A stretch of 64,000 nt of DNA from assembly GCA_030435675.1 (NCBI GenBank), contig CM059621.1:7254001-7318000 (forward strand), read 5' to 3'. The notes under the pieces were generated by a model that had not been told where the DNA came from, searched no databases, and worked only from the letters and a program-made list of their open reading frames with translations. Shown one piece after another: positions 13,801-27,114 of the stretch (positions are counted from its first letter, which is position 1; every line of letters starts with the position of its first letter). The DNA comes from Steinernema hermaphroditum (Eukaryota; Nematoda; Chromadorea; Rhabditida; Steinernematidae). The position numbers and the translations under genes were made by a program.

Positions 13801-16800
13801 GTTTTGCGAGGAGTCAGAACTACTGTGGCCGAAGTGATCTTCTCACGATGTGAAGATTCGATAAAAGAAAGAAGATAGACATCTGACGAGTGTGCGAAAA
13901 GAAAAGCTTTTCGTCTGCAAGACAAAATGGAGGCCTTTGGAGCCAGCTACTTGATCTAAACATCTGTCTTCGAGGAGGATTTTGAACAAAAACAGTTACA
14001 GAATGTATTGAACTATCTGTTAGTCAGTAAACAGTAAACTCCTTGGTTCTGGATGTTGGAATATTACTGTCACTAGCCGATAAAAGTAGACGGTTTTTGA
14101 AATGATGTTTAAATAAATCAATGCTTAACGAAGTGGGTGAGTGAAATAACACAATAAGTGTTGCTGTGAAGCGAGGGAAGGGACGTTTCCAAAGGCTTCT
14201 AACTTCTAGCTGTTCTTATGTTTAACATACCGTAATTATGCATTATATTCTCACAATTGTCTGGTCTTTTTTCAGTTAGATCTTTTAGATCTAACTGAAT
14301 ATTCTGAAACTTAGGCATCTTATCCACAACAGGTCCACAAAACGTGTCGGACCAATGGAAATGTTCCTGCTTCATATTCATAGCAAACTCCAATTAGCGC
14401 AATTTATAAAGAGGTCAATTGCACTTCCAAGAAAAGTTCCAACCGATCGAATACACCCTTTGTTTTTTTGATGGACTCCACGTTCTCTTTCATGGTCACT
14501 ACAAAAACTGCCGGCCACTCTTCTCAGGTCACCTATTTAAACCGTATTACTTTTTTCCTCTTTATAGTCCGTCTTCCCAAGTGCTTCCAAATCACGGCGA
14601 CCCTTAAATGGTACCGCGTCGCCTCTGATACGAAACATTCCCCGTCGCTGCTGCGCACATCTAAACAAACCACACACGGCTAAAGCGGACAAAAAGAGGA
14701 ATTCGGCGCGCGAGTGCAAAAAACGCCAATCGGGGTCACTCTCGAGGCGATCGCCAAAAAAAGTGCGCCGTTCCGCGACGCGATTTAACCGAAGAGGGGA
14801 GGGGCGGAGGCCAGACCGAGCCATGTGAGTCAGTCCAGAAACAGACGTGGGAACGGCCAGCACGATCTGTTTGTCGGCGGCCGCGAGACGGGGTTAGGCG
14901 TGCACCGACGCCGTGGCGACCTTGGTGGCAGCTTGTGGTGACACGCGCGCGCACGCATGATGCACCGCCGCGACTGACTGACACACTGATCAATATATGC
15001 AAATTATGGACAACAGCCGTGCGGGGACAATCACTACAAATTTGTTTTCGCGACACTTCAAGGCCGCCGCGTCCAAGGCCAGAAGTCTCGGATGACGATT
15101 GTACCGTACACTTTGCGGAGTTGCCGTCGATAGGGAGGAGGGGACAGCTGTGAGGGGATCGAATTTGAGGAATCGAGCTCTGGGGGAAAGGGTATGGGAA
15201 ATCGATTTGGCGTTTACAGTCGGGCCATTTCTGAGATGTTTCGGGATTCAATGGAACCTAGACTCTAGCTGAAGCTCTTGACTCAAACCCAAATGAAGAA
15301 TTTTTTACGTATGGAGGTAAAGTTTTAGTTAACGTCTTCTGCAATTTGTACCTCTGAACTCATTGGCCATGGAATGTAACAAAAAGACAAGACACTGATT
15401 AGGAGATATAGCGCTAAACGCGCACAATAGGATATGCGAAAATATGAAAGATGCTGAAAGGTTCTAACTACGAACTACAAAATTTCAGTACCTTTGGAAT
15501 TCAGAAGAATAGTTCGATGTTCATGATGTTTTAGGGAACAAAATGGCTAAAACGTAGGCTAAATTCCATGGATCGAAAGGCGAATGGGTCCATAATAGCT
15601 TATACCAGCACACAACCTGCAACCTCAATTTGAACTAGCAGCCAAGACACAACGAACGGCCTGATGAGCAGATGCCGAATTAATTATTCAAAATGAGGCC
15701 TCATCCTAAAAGGCTTCCCATGGCCCATAATCACAAAAAGAGACCCACAGAGCCACACCTCCTGCCCATACGGGACGTGTGAACTCGACTAATGACCCAT
15801 CAAAAGTATCACTCCGGCACCTCCGTGCCCGCCTGCTCCACGAAATTTCCCGCGGTCAGCAGACGGTCGCCAGACCGGGACAGGCGTGCACGCGCAATCA
15901 GTCCGAGCAGACGGCCGCGCGTCCTCATCGCGGGTCGTCTGCACGCGCCTAAAACGGCGCTCGCGTAATGAACATGCAAAAACAAACACGCGCAGCTGCG
16001 ACAGATGGCGGTTGCCAGCTTCGTCCCTGGAAGACGATGGCACCGCCACCCGCAGCGGAACGGATCGGGTTCCGCCGCTCGGGTTGGAGCCCATAAAGTG
16101 GCCACTCACCCTTCGCATGTGTAGATGCCGTAGTGGAGTCCCGACGACTTGTCGCCACAAATGGCGCAGAGCAGAGGGTCTTCTTCGTCCAGAAACTCAT
16201 GGGGAGAAGTCCATTGAATCCGAGCAGGCTCGGGGATCTGAAAATGCATGGGTCAGTCGGACTTCTACTTCTGTTCCGAATTGACGTTCTTTTGACAAGG
16301 AAGTGCCGAAGTGTGCAGGTGACCACACATCGTGACAGCCACATGGCACCTGTATAAATGGTGTGTACTACTCAAAAGGTGCTGAGGGCACGGATCTGCG
16401 CGTGCCTATATAGGTGACATGGTCAAGTGGTATAGAAGAAGGCTTCATATACAAATAACTGATCCGAATTTTTCCATTTATCAACGTTTTTGACGTGTAA
16501 TTTAAGGAATGATCTATAATGGCCATGGATATTCTCAACGACCCCTTCAGTCACTTCTTCAACGGTGTTTTATTTGCAGGACGCATAATGGAATAAACGT
16601 AATTGGTTCAGAGGTCACGTAATCGACCCACCTCGTTGGCGTTGTTGTTTCTGTCGCTGTAGTAGTGATGGATCCACGAGAACTTCTCTTGCTTGGGCGA
16701 CGACGAGGACGGCGACCACGTACTCTCGGTGCCCTCGGGCGATTCGGGGCTGAAACGACGATCGCGTAACCCCCTCCGACCCGCGCCACTTGCCTTCCGT

Positions 16801-17211
16801 GTTTTCGCTTCCCTTCTGGCTTCGAGGGCCTTGCGCCTACCGTAGCCGGCCTCGGGATGAGGAGCGTCTGCGGAGGAGGCGCCGGGGAGGCGGCGAGGGG
16901 CTGCGGTGGGAGGCACGAGTAGAGTGGACCCAAGTGAGGCTGACTGATCGGCGTTTGCGGGATAAAGCGGTTCAGGTAGTAGGTGTAGAGGGCAAAGGCG
17001 TCCACTTGAGGCGCCACCGGCCGGATGGCCGTCGGGTGCACGATTGCCGGAGGGGAGCCGCTGCGTGTGGCCGAGGAGTCGGAGCCGGAAGGCGAGGGGT
17101 TGGCGCCGAAGGCGATGACGGGCGAGCGGAAAGCCGACTTGAGGGGGTCAGCTTCGGGAGGACCCAGCGGAGGATAGAGCGGCGCGGCGTCCATCGACCA
17201 CGCATTCACCT
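10859..17211 (-). CDS. nhr-91: Nuclear hormone receptor, NR6A/DHR4 (NHR-91-like)
   Basis: This is a DNA-binding transcription factor that acts in the nucleus. Eight exons fit in phase: 17211-16794, 16749-16632, 16237-16110, 13339-13188, 12788-12727, 12647-11968, 11919-11792 and 11223-10859, about 680 residues. The first zinc finger is [20 protein letters not shown]. The second exon of the DNA-binding domain carries [17 protein letters not shown] and [12 protein letters not shown]. The T/A-box exon [18 protein letters not shown] is diagnostic for NR6A (GCNF, Drosophila DHR4, C. elegans NHR-91). The rest encodes a Ser/Pro-rich hinge and a helical ligand-binding domain ending near [11 protein letters not shown], then a short Ser/Asp-rich tail. 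The intron after the first finger is 2.8 kb. The intron after KRKHG has a GC donor (AAG|gcaagt). The true start exon lies upstream of 17211 and was not found. The orthology call is firm; the symbol follows the C. elegans name. Confidence 0.88.
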
Positions 17212-20200
17212 CTGGAACACACACTCAGAGTCACACGACCGGGGCTACCGTAACCCCGAAGGCGAGACGCGATTAAACGGCAACTTTGCGCGGCAAAATT
17301 TCGCGGACCGAACGAAATACCGTTAACAAGGTCGTATTTGTTCTCAGCGGAGGCCGAAAGGCGCGAAATGAGACGAAGAAGGCCAGGCGCGGCCGGGAAG
17401 AGGAAAACTCGTTCCGACGACGCGTCTTCGAAGAAGAAGACGAAGAACAACACGCGCCGATTAGCGTTGCGATGGATCCTCCGGCGGGGGCATCGAAAGG
17501 TTAGGATTCTCGAGGAACTGGGACCCCCGTGGGGTGTTTACGAACTACGTCTGATGGTCGTTTTCTAGGTGCCTTGGGGTGAGTAAACAGCCGAAGCTTT
17601 TCGATCCTGGCATTACGAGAATCCGAAAGAAGAAGCGTGTAGAAGGCGCTCACCTCTTCAGAATCGGGAACCCACACAAATAGTGTAAACCGTTCAGAAC
17701 CCGCTTCTTCCTCCCGTGGACAGCTATCGTACCCCGTAAGCCAACCCCCGGCCGACCTTGGACCTTGATCACAGCCAGGAAGGCGCTTCGGCGCCGTCGT
17801 GTGTGTTCCAAACGAATCGAGGGATAATCCGCTACAACTTCTGCATTGGCGCTCAAAGATCGGCCGAAATTTCGAAAACGAAAACGGGAGTTACACTCCG
17901 TTTGCCCTTTATCGCTATCACTGTTATTGCGACGGCCATTCAAGGTCGAAAAGGTTGTCAAAGAGCCAGTAGGCGGAAGAAGAGTCGACTCAAAACAAGA
18001 ACGACTTTCTGCAGAGAGTTTGTCTAAGGAGGGCGCACTTTTGTTTTGGCGAAGGGGTTCCTGGAAGTGGAGTCAGCAGTGGAAAGAGGCGGCTTTAGGA
18101 AGTAACAAAGATCCGATTTGATCTTCAGTGAACTCAATTCGGAGTCTGTTGCAAAGGAAAGCTACAAAGAGGGTTTTTGCTTTCACCTGCGGAATGGCAA
18201 TTAATAATGAACGATGAGTGGGAAAAACCAAGGACACGAAACCTGTCACACTGTCTCCGAAAAAGTCGCTTCAGAACTTTCGCGGAATATTCCGCATTGT
18301 CGAATGGAAACACAACTCGAGTGGCTTCATTCACGTTTTAGAAGATGAACTGCTTGATAGAAGATGTTTGAGAACGTTAAGAACAGATATCAGATTCAAA
18401 AGGCATGGAAGATGGAGAGCCAGGATTTGATCCAGAAGGCCGTCACAATCATCACGACAGCCACGTCAAATAAGTCTAGATAGTCATGAAATTCCTTCAA
18501 AAAGATAGGGAAGAATGCTAGAAACCCTGTTACAGTATCCTCAGATTCGAGCAGGATGGACTTTTACTATTCTATACTGAGCCAGTTGATACGGTAACGG
18601 AATAAGGCGGCCATAAGATCATGGAATCTAGCCGAATGCAACAGTCCCCTCGCATTTGATTTGACCTTGATTTTGTTAGCCGAAAGTATCCTTGATGATT
18701 TTTTACGAATGTTGGATTACTAGGTGCCGTTCGGACACCATTTCAAACATACTTAAGAAACATCTCGACCTTTCCTCATCTCATTTTGACAACAAACTTG
18801 AGTTCTAAGTAGTCAATATCGGTCTAAACTACGTTCAGTTCAAACACCCCCACCAAGCGAAACAGGTTCCCTTCCGCTCGAGTAAGCGGTTCAGTAAACA
18901 AATACAACAATTACGGTCATGATTTATACAAATTTGGGTCACAAGAAGCAGGTCCAGATCAAGAGCGCCACGCGCGTCCATTGAGGAAAATCTGACGAAT
19001 GACGCGCTGTTTCAATTCTGCGCAAACAAGCGGCGATTCGCCTCCCAAACGCACCGTAATGAAGAGGCGGAAGTCAGGCGGGGAACAATCCGGCAATCAG
19101 ATGCCGGCCGAGAAGGTCCCAATTTGTGTTAGTCACCTTCACGACGTGCCCACACACGCGTCAACTCGAGGAGACAAAGCACGATTCGCAGAACGGTGGG
19201 TGATTCGCCGAGGCGCCACCCTAATAACACACAGCTTTGTGGTAAGACAATGCGAAAACAAGAAGCCGACGTCACTTTCGGCCGTCGCGGCACAATTTGA
19301 GACAATATGGCGGCGATCGACGCGGGGGCGGAGACGTCACTGAGACCGTTTCAGGTGGTGGAACTGTAGAGTGATGCCCCGAGGACGTGCCGAGATTCGA
19401 CGCCGCGGGTACGGTACTTGACTGGCCGGATGCGAGGAGACGGGATTATGACGGAAGGAAGCGATCTCCGGGCCAGGCAGATTAGGGTGGAGGCGACCGG
19501 AAAACAGCGAAGATGAGGATTTGGAGAATTTGGGTGTATTCGGTGATCGAAAAATATGGAAAAACAGCGGATCGCTACGGTAGATGACGTCCGTTGGGAG
19601 TCTGATTAGCTCCGTCGGGAGCATTTCTGCACAATTAACGTAAACCCATTCGTTTGTAATGAGGCATCGAGGCTGAGGGAAATCCAAAACATGGCATTAA
19701 GAGTATCTGGAGGGGATTACCGTGACTCAGATGGAAAGATCTTTGGAGCGGCGGGTGCCACAAGATCATAGACCACATGAATGGTAGGGGGAGGACAGAG
19801 TGGGCAGGCCTAGTCGGATTAGTCCTTAATGCCTGCAAGTAGATTGGAAGTAATCTCGCACTATGTTTGGAACCAAAAAACAAATAAGGTCGAAATTTTA
19901 TGAAAAAGGAGATGGGATTGGACGCGTCAGGTCTAGTCCTACGTAGCTTCTAACAGAGATCTTGCCTAGAATGTAGTCGGCGCTACCAAGATCAGCAAAG
20001 CGGCCCGATCTCTTTTGGCTACAGGATAGAAGGATCAGACTAAGTGGATTAGAGGGGATCTAGGAACTCTGCCGAATGCGCTGAAAGACCTTTGGATTGA
20101 AAGAATCGTCATCTGAGACCAAAACATTCGATCAGAAAGGACTTCTCCTTCAAATGAAACATCTCCAACATGGTCAGATAGAAGACCGAACAAGAAGCAG

Positions 20201-23200
20201 CACGACAATAGAAGCGCAGTAGCAGGAGAATCCTCCGGAATCCTGAGTCACAGAAGCACACGAAAACTAATCGTTCGAATGATTAATTTCGGAAGCGAAC
20301 AAACGACACTTTGCAACGCGTGACCGCTCGGGACAAAAGAGGGAATCCCAGAATAGCGCACTCCACGAGGTGACGTCACTTCGCTTCACGTGAGTCCGCT
20401 GCAGGATGCACTGTCGCGGAAGGCATTGTTTCGTGCAAACACAAAAAAAAACGAACCATTTTAATGAATTTTTAGGCGAGATTTCTAATAAAAACGCCCC
20501 TTCCAAATAGAATGGATTCAGATCGAAAGGGCCAAAGGAGACGGAGACGCATTTTGCAAATGAGATGTTTTTAAGGAAAGGTCCTTTGTTGCCAGGAGAA
20601 TGGTTAGATGGATGGCTATATGAGGCTTCGGCTTCGTTTTGCGCAGGCTCGGAGGATGAGCTCGGAAGATGGAAGATGAACGAGGGTTCTAAGATAAGAT
20701 AGAAGTTATGGCAAGAAGATATATATGACATGTTCATTCATTCATATGCTCCTGGATCGAGCAAAAACAAACGAAATGATACACCAATAATTATTTCTTA
20801 GGAGAGGTCAATCTCATTCAGAAAATGTATTGAAAAGTGACCTAATGGAGCGACTACCGTATCCTCATTGAAGGCGAACAATCTAAGCGAGTAAACAGCC
20901 ATCCATCCATCTACTCGGTTTCGAACTCGACCGTCAAAGGAAACCCAAAGATGAACTCAAAACTTTTCATAACCATGTCTATCGCCAAATCGCCACCGTT
21001 TATTTACACTTTACGCGGCCACAAGTACAGTATCCATTCCACTGTATACATAAACAAACAAAGGCACCCCAAAAGAAGTCCCCCAAAAACCCCTTGACAC
21101 GGGCAGGTATGCGCGTCCAGGATGCGCCGCGATCGCCTTGGAATCGCCTTGTACGCGTGGAAACGCCAAACGAATTGAAACATGGATGCGTGGCGCGGGA
21201 TGGAGGTCGCGCGGCGGAGAAAAAGACCCCCCTATTGCGCGGATCCCCTCCTCTCCTGAAGTTTAATTTCGCTGCGCCTGCGACGATGCAAAAGTGGGTG
21301 ATGACCAAGATTCACGGCGGAGCCCGCGTCTGACCCAATGGAGGTCACTCTTGTAACTGCGATTATCGCCCCTTTGTGCCGCCGGACGGCGATGAGACAA
21401 AAACGTGATCGCGTAATTAATCGCCCTTTGAGCCGGGGGGGATTCGAGAGATTTCGGAAGGAACAAGGTTAGGTGCGGATCGACGCTAGGCGACGTGACG
21501 CAAGGCGGGTCATTTCGAGTTCTTCTAGGTCGTGTTTCAATTCAGATGACCGTGAAGTGGTTGTTGAGCAGAGGGTACGGTAGTGACAGGGGGATCCGAT
21601 GCCCGGACGTGACCTCCTACTGCTTTCCCAGAGTCATAAAGTCAGGATTTCATCGAAATTCATCGAACGTCGTGTCGTAAATTTATGCAAATGAGATATT
21701 TCGAATCTCGACCTGGAATCAGGAGGCGACGTTTCAGTGAAGAGTCAGAAGTTTTAAGGTCATTTCCGACAGAAAAATGAGCAATTTTGATATTTAGTTA
21801 AGTCGAAAAATAAAAAACAACGAGAAAATGGCAACGCGCAGAGTCGTGTTTCATAACAGCGATGATGTGACCAATAGCATAAACACAACATCTCATTATA
21901 AGAAACATCGCGTTTTCGGAAAATGACGAAATTAACGCAAGAACACCCATAACAACTACTAAACGGCATCTAGACTAGAATCCACTGGAGATTCCATCGA
22001 TGCTTAGCCATCACTTACCAATGTTTTGAACCTTGCCTTAATGGTCAAGCTCTAGAGCAAACCTCCCCTACCCCCTCCCGCACCCAAAAGAAAGACCCAA
22101 AAAGCGTTATCCAAACGGAGTCAATTGCCCGGAGAGGTTACGACCTTCGGAACCACCTAATCACCTTCCCTTCTTCGGCAGCTGGCCGCTGGCCATCGGC
22201 CAAAAAACGACGCGCGAAACGGTGCCCGGCGTCACGCCCCCCGAGGACGCCGCTGACCCGCGGAGTGACCTTGTGCGGCGAGGCGCGCGACCGACAAAAG
22301 CGCCCGGGGCGTTAATTTCGGCAATAAGGAGGCGGCGGCGACCACCAGCACCGTTCGGCGCGCTCAGGTGTGCGCGGGCACCGGAGGGTATCTGGGTCAC
22401 TGGGCTAGTCGGACGCACGCGTTACGCAAGGGACGCCACGACGACGTCCACGGCGATAAGTATTTATTTGGCGGCGTTGAAATCGTGCGTCCGTCGAGTG
22501 ACCATCGAGGGAATTGGCGGATGACCTTGGGTCAAGTGTGAAGATGTGGAACACCTCGGGCGAGGGAGGGACGGTGGAGGGAGGCAATAGGGCCCGGAAG
22601 GAGTTACGGGTGCGCAATTACCTGGAGAAAGGTCAGTGGCGGGGCGCCCTGAAAGGACACAATGGTCATCTGCAGCGTTTGCAGGAGCTGCGGAAGTTGT
22701 TACGGTATGTAAGGTACGGTAGCGGATGGATGAGATTGATGGTAACTTTGAAATTTGAAACAAGAGACCTAATTTAAAAATCAAAGTCTTAGAGTCCAAC
22801 GGATCCAGATCAAGCCGAAGACTGAAAAGCCAGAAACTGGACGAGGTCCACTCAGCTGGCCAAGTAAAATGCATTAGATATGAAAAGCCTAATTAAAGCA
22901 AGGAAGATAACAATCTCGAATTACGCGACTCCATCAGTTTGTTTCAGTTTGACCTCGAACTAGTATGTGAAGGTCGTCGGATCCAGTTTTTTTGCTGTAA
23001 CTTTATGGTTTTCGTTTTAGCGCGCATTATATCGGAGAAGGGTCCATTGGAGCCACGTGTAGATCGGGGGAATCCGGGGTTATTTCTCTTCTGTTTGTGC
23101 CGATTTGTGCCATGTTGGTTTTTTTTCGAGTGCCGTTTGTGGATTCCTCGTGGGCTTTCATGACTCTTTTGATGGAAAGTTCGTCCTGGGCCACACTCTC

Positions 23201-25400
23201 CTTTATTACGACTCAAAGGCGCATCTGACCCAATTGGGAAGAAGCCACGAATTAGCGATCGCGCCATACATCACCCCTACGCGATTACCAGCTTGAGAGC
23301 AGTTTTCTGGTCTCCAGAAATTGTGCGGATAATGCGACTCGGCTTTGGCCTATTTTCGGTCTTTCGAGAAACCGGCGTCTCCCGAAGGGGATTTTCCAAA
23401 TCTCTAATCGAAGGTTAGCCGACGAGCGAAATAACGAAGACACCGAAAACCATCCTCCTTTGAAAGGGAAGGAGCGCAAATCCGCTCAGAAGCACCCGGA
23501 GTGTTGCTTTGAGAACGACGTTAGGAAGTGAGTCACACGGGGAAGTTTGTGAATGGAAGGAGTTGATCGAATTTGCGAAGCGTTGGTGTTGAATTCAATT
23601 GCACTTAAAAATAGATGCAGCGTCGGAGTGAACACTTCAAGGTCGAGACGGGATCGAGACGTCTGTGTACGGTGGAATCCTGAAGATCTGCAGCAGAATG
23701 CGTAGGATAATGTCTCCATTGAATGAAAACTTCAACCAAATAAGAAGAATAAAGCCACAGTCGATACATTTAGGTCCCATCAGAAAACCATCATCGGCTT
23801 CTGGTGGCGGGGGCGGGTGGTCAGGCGGTGATGACAGCCTTCTTGGCAAGATGGTGAACTACGGTTAATCACAGAAAACAACCACTTTGTGGGTGGTTGC
23901 TTTTTATAACTTTTGGATCATTTCCTCATCGACAAGATAACACGATCATTTGACTTCGCTTCCTCATTTTTATCACAGTTGAGTGCTGAAAATTCCATAA
24001 TTCAAAATTTTTCGAAGATATTGATAAAGATACGAAGATAAAGATCCCAACTAATTCAGCGAACTTCGGAGAGAGAGCGAGTGACCCGACGGATCGCCAC
24101 AGACCCAAATCATTCGAATGTGTGCAGGTGCTATCAAAGTTTTATGTTCATTGGGAAGGCTTCGTATACTCATAGCAGGATGTCCTTTTAATTTGCTAGC
24201 TTGAGAATCAAAGAGACACTTCAAATTGGAGTTCTTGACGGCCGAGCTATATTGCTCGGGACTTAAAAAATTAGTGACTTCGCGTACCACTGAAAGGTCC
24301 TCCTGGACCATGCAGGACATCTTTATGCATCATGTACACAGAAGACCCGTATCACTGGTTCTTCTCGCGAGGAAGTCGGGTGGTAGCGAAGAGCTTCTTG
24401 GGAAACTTGTTTTGAACTACTCCGTGTTCCACGCCTTCTGAGAGTCGAATCTCGAGCGATTGTTTGCATCGGATTTGACATTCGTTGTAGAAATTTGTGC
24501 TTAAAATAAGAGCAGAAATGTTGCCGGAAAATTTACAGAAGGCACTATTACTGTGATTCTTAAAAAGTGATGTTTCATGGTCAGATTCTCCGTCTTGTTT
24601 TTGTCCATAATCATATTTCTGGATTAAGCACCGCCATGCATCCTCTCCGTGAAGTATGTGGTCTATTTTGATGAAATAGATGTCCTCAGAGAACACGCCA
24701 GTCCATCTGTGTTGATATAGGCATTACTGAAATGAATTCAATTTGGGTAGTCGCTCAAGGTTGTAATATCCCGGACTCATTTCGGCACCAGTCCTTTAAT
24801 CAGCGCTCCGTGTGGTAATTGGATGCGTCTCTCTTGGCGACGCCGATCCGAGTGACCCAATTTGGGTCATATCATAAAGCGTGCCTTGTTCTGGACCATA
24901 ACTAGAGAGAGTCGAATGTCAGACCATGAGATCACAGTGAACCATTATTCCAATTCGGTTCTTTTTTTTTGTTTTCTAAATCTGAGTTAAGAGCCTACAA
25001 TGCTTCTCATCCGTAGTTGATGGCTTAGAAAAAAGACTGATCAGCGGCGATTTTGAAATGGTGGGTGTTTCTAGGCGTGAGTGGGCATTTCTGCATTTTT
25101 ACATTACACTGACACTATATTAGCCGACGCGGCATTCAGCCCCCTTTCTTCCCGGAAAGTGGACGGAAAAAAGACGACGAAAAAGACTACCGCAAGGCAA
25201 TGATAATTCGCAGTAGACCGCTTCGCAAATTCGGTAAGATGACTTTTTGTTGCCACACCCTATAGACATCTAGATTGAATTCTATACGAGACATCAAGGA
25301 CGGTTGTATTCAGCCGAGCGACGGTGCTCTTAGTTCCAAGAATCAAGCAACACATCGCACCGCGATTCATGATTCTTGACCGATTATGATTTTTTGCATC
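17212..25400. other. Long intergenic stretch, probably upstream DNA of the receptor
   Basis: No gene could be supported in this stretch. It should contain the missing 5' exon and promoter of the nuclear receptor, because the exon at 17211 begins at a splice acceptor (TGTGTGTTCCAG). Open frames are short and lack recognisable motifs. TACGGTAG octamers occur at 19576, 21576 and 22714. A small hairpin with GTGGTTG arms lies near 23.89 kb. Confidence 0.45.
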
Positions 25401-25439
25401 TGACCACACACAGCAACGCACACCTTCCACTTTAAGTCT

Positions 25440-26030
25440 TCATGAAACCGTTCTTCAAACTCCTGGGACGATCACAAACGTTCAAGTCAGTAACCAGTCC
25501 CAATGAGGAGTTTGTGAGGAAGCAGATGAAATCGGCCCATCTCGAGCAACAGTGGTTGAACGACGAATTCTGGCCTTGAGACTTCCAGGGTTTAGTCGCT
25601 TCTTGGACTGAAAGCCCCAAATTCCAGCATCTGTGTTGTTATTACAACACAATGCTCAGCTACGAAACCGTAGTGTCTTTGATGCAACGTTGGGCTAGTG
25701 GAGAGTTGAAAAGGCATTCGGTTAAGACACGTGTCTCCGTGTAGCCACTTTTTAAAGGAGTGGGTGTTGTGCCAGTGATAGCGTATAGAATCAATGTTTG
25801 ATGGTCTAAGCACAAGCATTATGTACACAGCTCTCGTCTGGCTTCGGGCCCATCTGCCTGAGGTGGGATGTAAATCTTTATGGTCACCACTTTTACCGGA
25901 TCTGAATCCCATCCATTCCGGGATGTTTCATGTCGGATGTATGTATAGCATTGTAACGAAATCACAATTTCCCGATAATCGATTTTTAATTTTCTTATTC
26001 GCTAGTGGTACAGCTTCATTTGACGCGTAA
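25440..26030 (+). pseudogene. Decayed mariner-like transposase
   Basis: The plus strand encodes a broken transposase relic. The best-preserved part (25794-26030) reads DGLSTS..ALVWLRAHLPEVG..LWSPLLPDLNPIHSGMF. It matches the mariner pattern D-G-x-x-x-H followed by a W-rich spacer and WPP.SPDLNP, where the second and third catalytic aspartates sit. The histidine after the second aspartate is lost. The upstream part (25440-25790) has several in-frame stops but keeps helix-turn-helix-like stretches. No terminal repeats were found. It is a dead copy with no function expected. Confidence 0.55.
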
Positions 26031-26274
26031 AGGTATCGTATTTGGAGACCACAGTTCATCTGGTTCACCCTGTATAGCCCGTCCTTTCTGGTTGAATCAA
26101 TGCTACTAAATCTTTCTAAAAATCTACTAAAAGCTTTCATTCAACTCGACGGTGACTGAGAAAAAATAAAAAAAAAAAGAAGACTTATCAACAAGAACAA
26201 TGCCAAGGACCGATGATTTCCGATGAAAAGCGCTGCTATTCTGTCAAGACTGCATCTCTTTTTTTGCATTTAAA

Positions 26275-26844
26275 ATGGCCTCAATCCTAGAACCACCATG
26301 CACGGCAGGCATGGCATTCTCGCAGTTCTCAACTCTCTTCGACGATCTCCACAGCGGAAACGTGTACGTGATGGCGAGCGCCATGATCCCTCTCTTCTTC
26401 GGCAGGCGATGCTCCGGGAACGCTCTCTTCCATCTCTGTATCGAAGCTGTGGAAACTGGCGATGAGCTGAAAGCCGACCGCAAGAAAGTGATCGAAGAGG
26501 CCGCCCACTTCGTGTCGAGCATCTACTCCAAAGTGGAACGCGGGCTTCTGGATAAGTCCAGAGCAGATGCACTCTTCGAGAAGTACGCTTCGATGGGCGA
26601 TAAAAGAGGCCAAGGAGGAGAGAACCCCGAAAAAGAGGTCCGGGAGCTCTGGAACTGGATGGAACATTGCGTTTTGGCACGGGACACTGAAGTCGCTCTC
26701 GAGAGGATGGTCGACTCGGCCGCCAAATTGTCCATCGGCAAGGTTCCCGCGACGATCTCGAAGTTCAAACAGGGGCGGGTCAAGAAGAGCAAGAAGAGAG
26801 CTGGAGCGGAATTCGTTCGTGTCAAGCCGATCGTCAGGGGTTAG
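26275..26844 (+). CDS. Intronless gene, unknown family (paralogue of the 44.5-kb gene)
   Basis: This is a 189-residue, uninterrupted, mostly helical protein with a basic C-terminus. I do not recognise the family. It is clearly related to the intronless 188-residue gene at 44482-45048. The N-termini align (FSQFSTLFDDLHSGN..MASAMIPLF with FKVTAFFDNLKNKE..MAAEMFPVF). The middles share F..S/NI..VE.G..D.S.A..LF, and the ends share S..KL.I.K with SKFK.GRV.K. Two diverged copies conserving the same order argue that both are, or were, real genes. The first Met follows a T-rich stretch; a second Met is 12 residues in. A weak GATAAA lies just after the stop. There is no signal peptide, membrane segment or cysteine pattern, so an intracellular protein is likely. 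Confidence 0.7.
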   Translation: MASILEPPCTAGMAFSQFSTLFDDLHSGNVYVMASAMIPLFFGRRCSGNALFHLCIEAVETGDELKADRKKVIEEAAHFVSSIYSKVERGLLDKSRADALFEKYASMGDKRGQGGENPEKEVRELWNWMEHCVLARDTEVALERMVDSAAKLSIGKVPATISKFKQGRVKKSKKRAGAEFVRVKPIVRG

Positions 26845-26999
26845 ACGGTGAATTTGATGGCTGACGAATGCCGTGATTCCGATAAAGTTGTGTTCTATGT
26901 GCTGTGTTGGTCCAAAGCAGAAGACTGTAAACCCACAGTCCTTCTTGTGAACTCTGGTTGAGACACCCTCCGTGTTGAGCACACGCCGACTATTTCCAT

Positions 27000-27005
27000 T
27001 TTATT
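27000..27005 (-). terminator. Poly(A) signal of the GPCR gene
   Basis: AATAAA on the minus strand lies about 110 bases after the receptor stop codon. Confidence 0.6.
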
Positions 27006-27114
27006 CGTTCGGTGAGATCAAATATCGTACATACACATATCACAAACCCGGACAACACATCAACACAACTTCGATATGGAACGACCCGTTGCCGCGCACG
27101 GACTTCTCCCTCCT

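Noticed and set aside
23878..23912. Hairpin CAACCAC..GTGGTTG followed by T-rich DNA, resembling a bacterial terminator
   Set aside because: The window is eukaryotic and there is no adjacent gene; the sequence is not the conserved histone stem-loop either.
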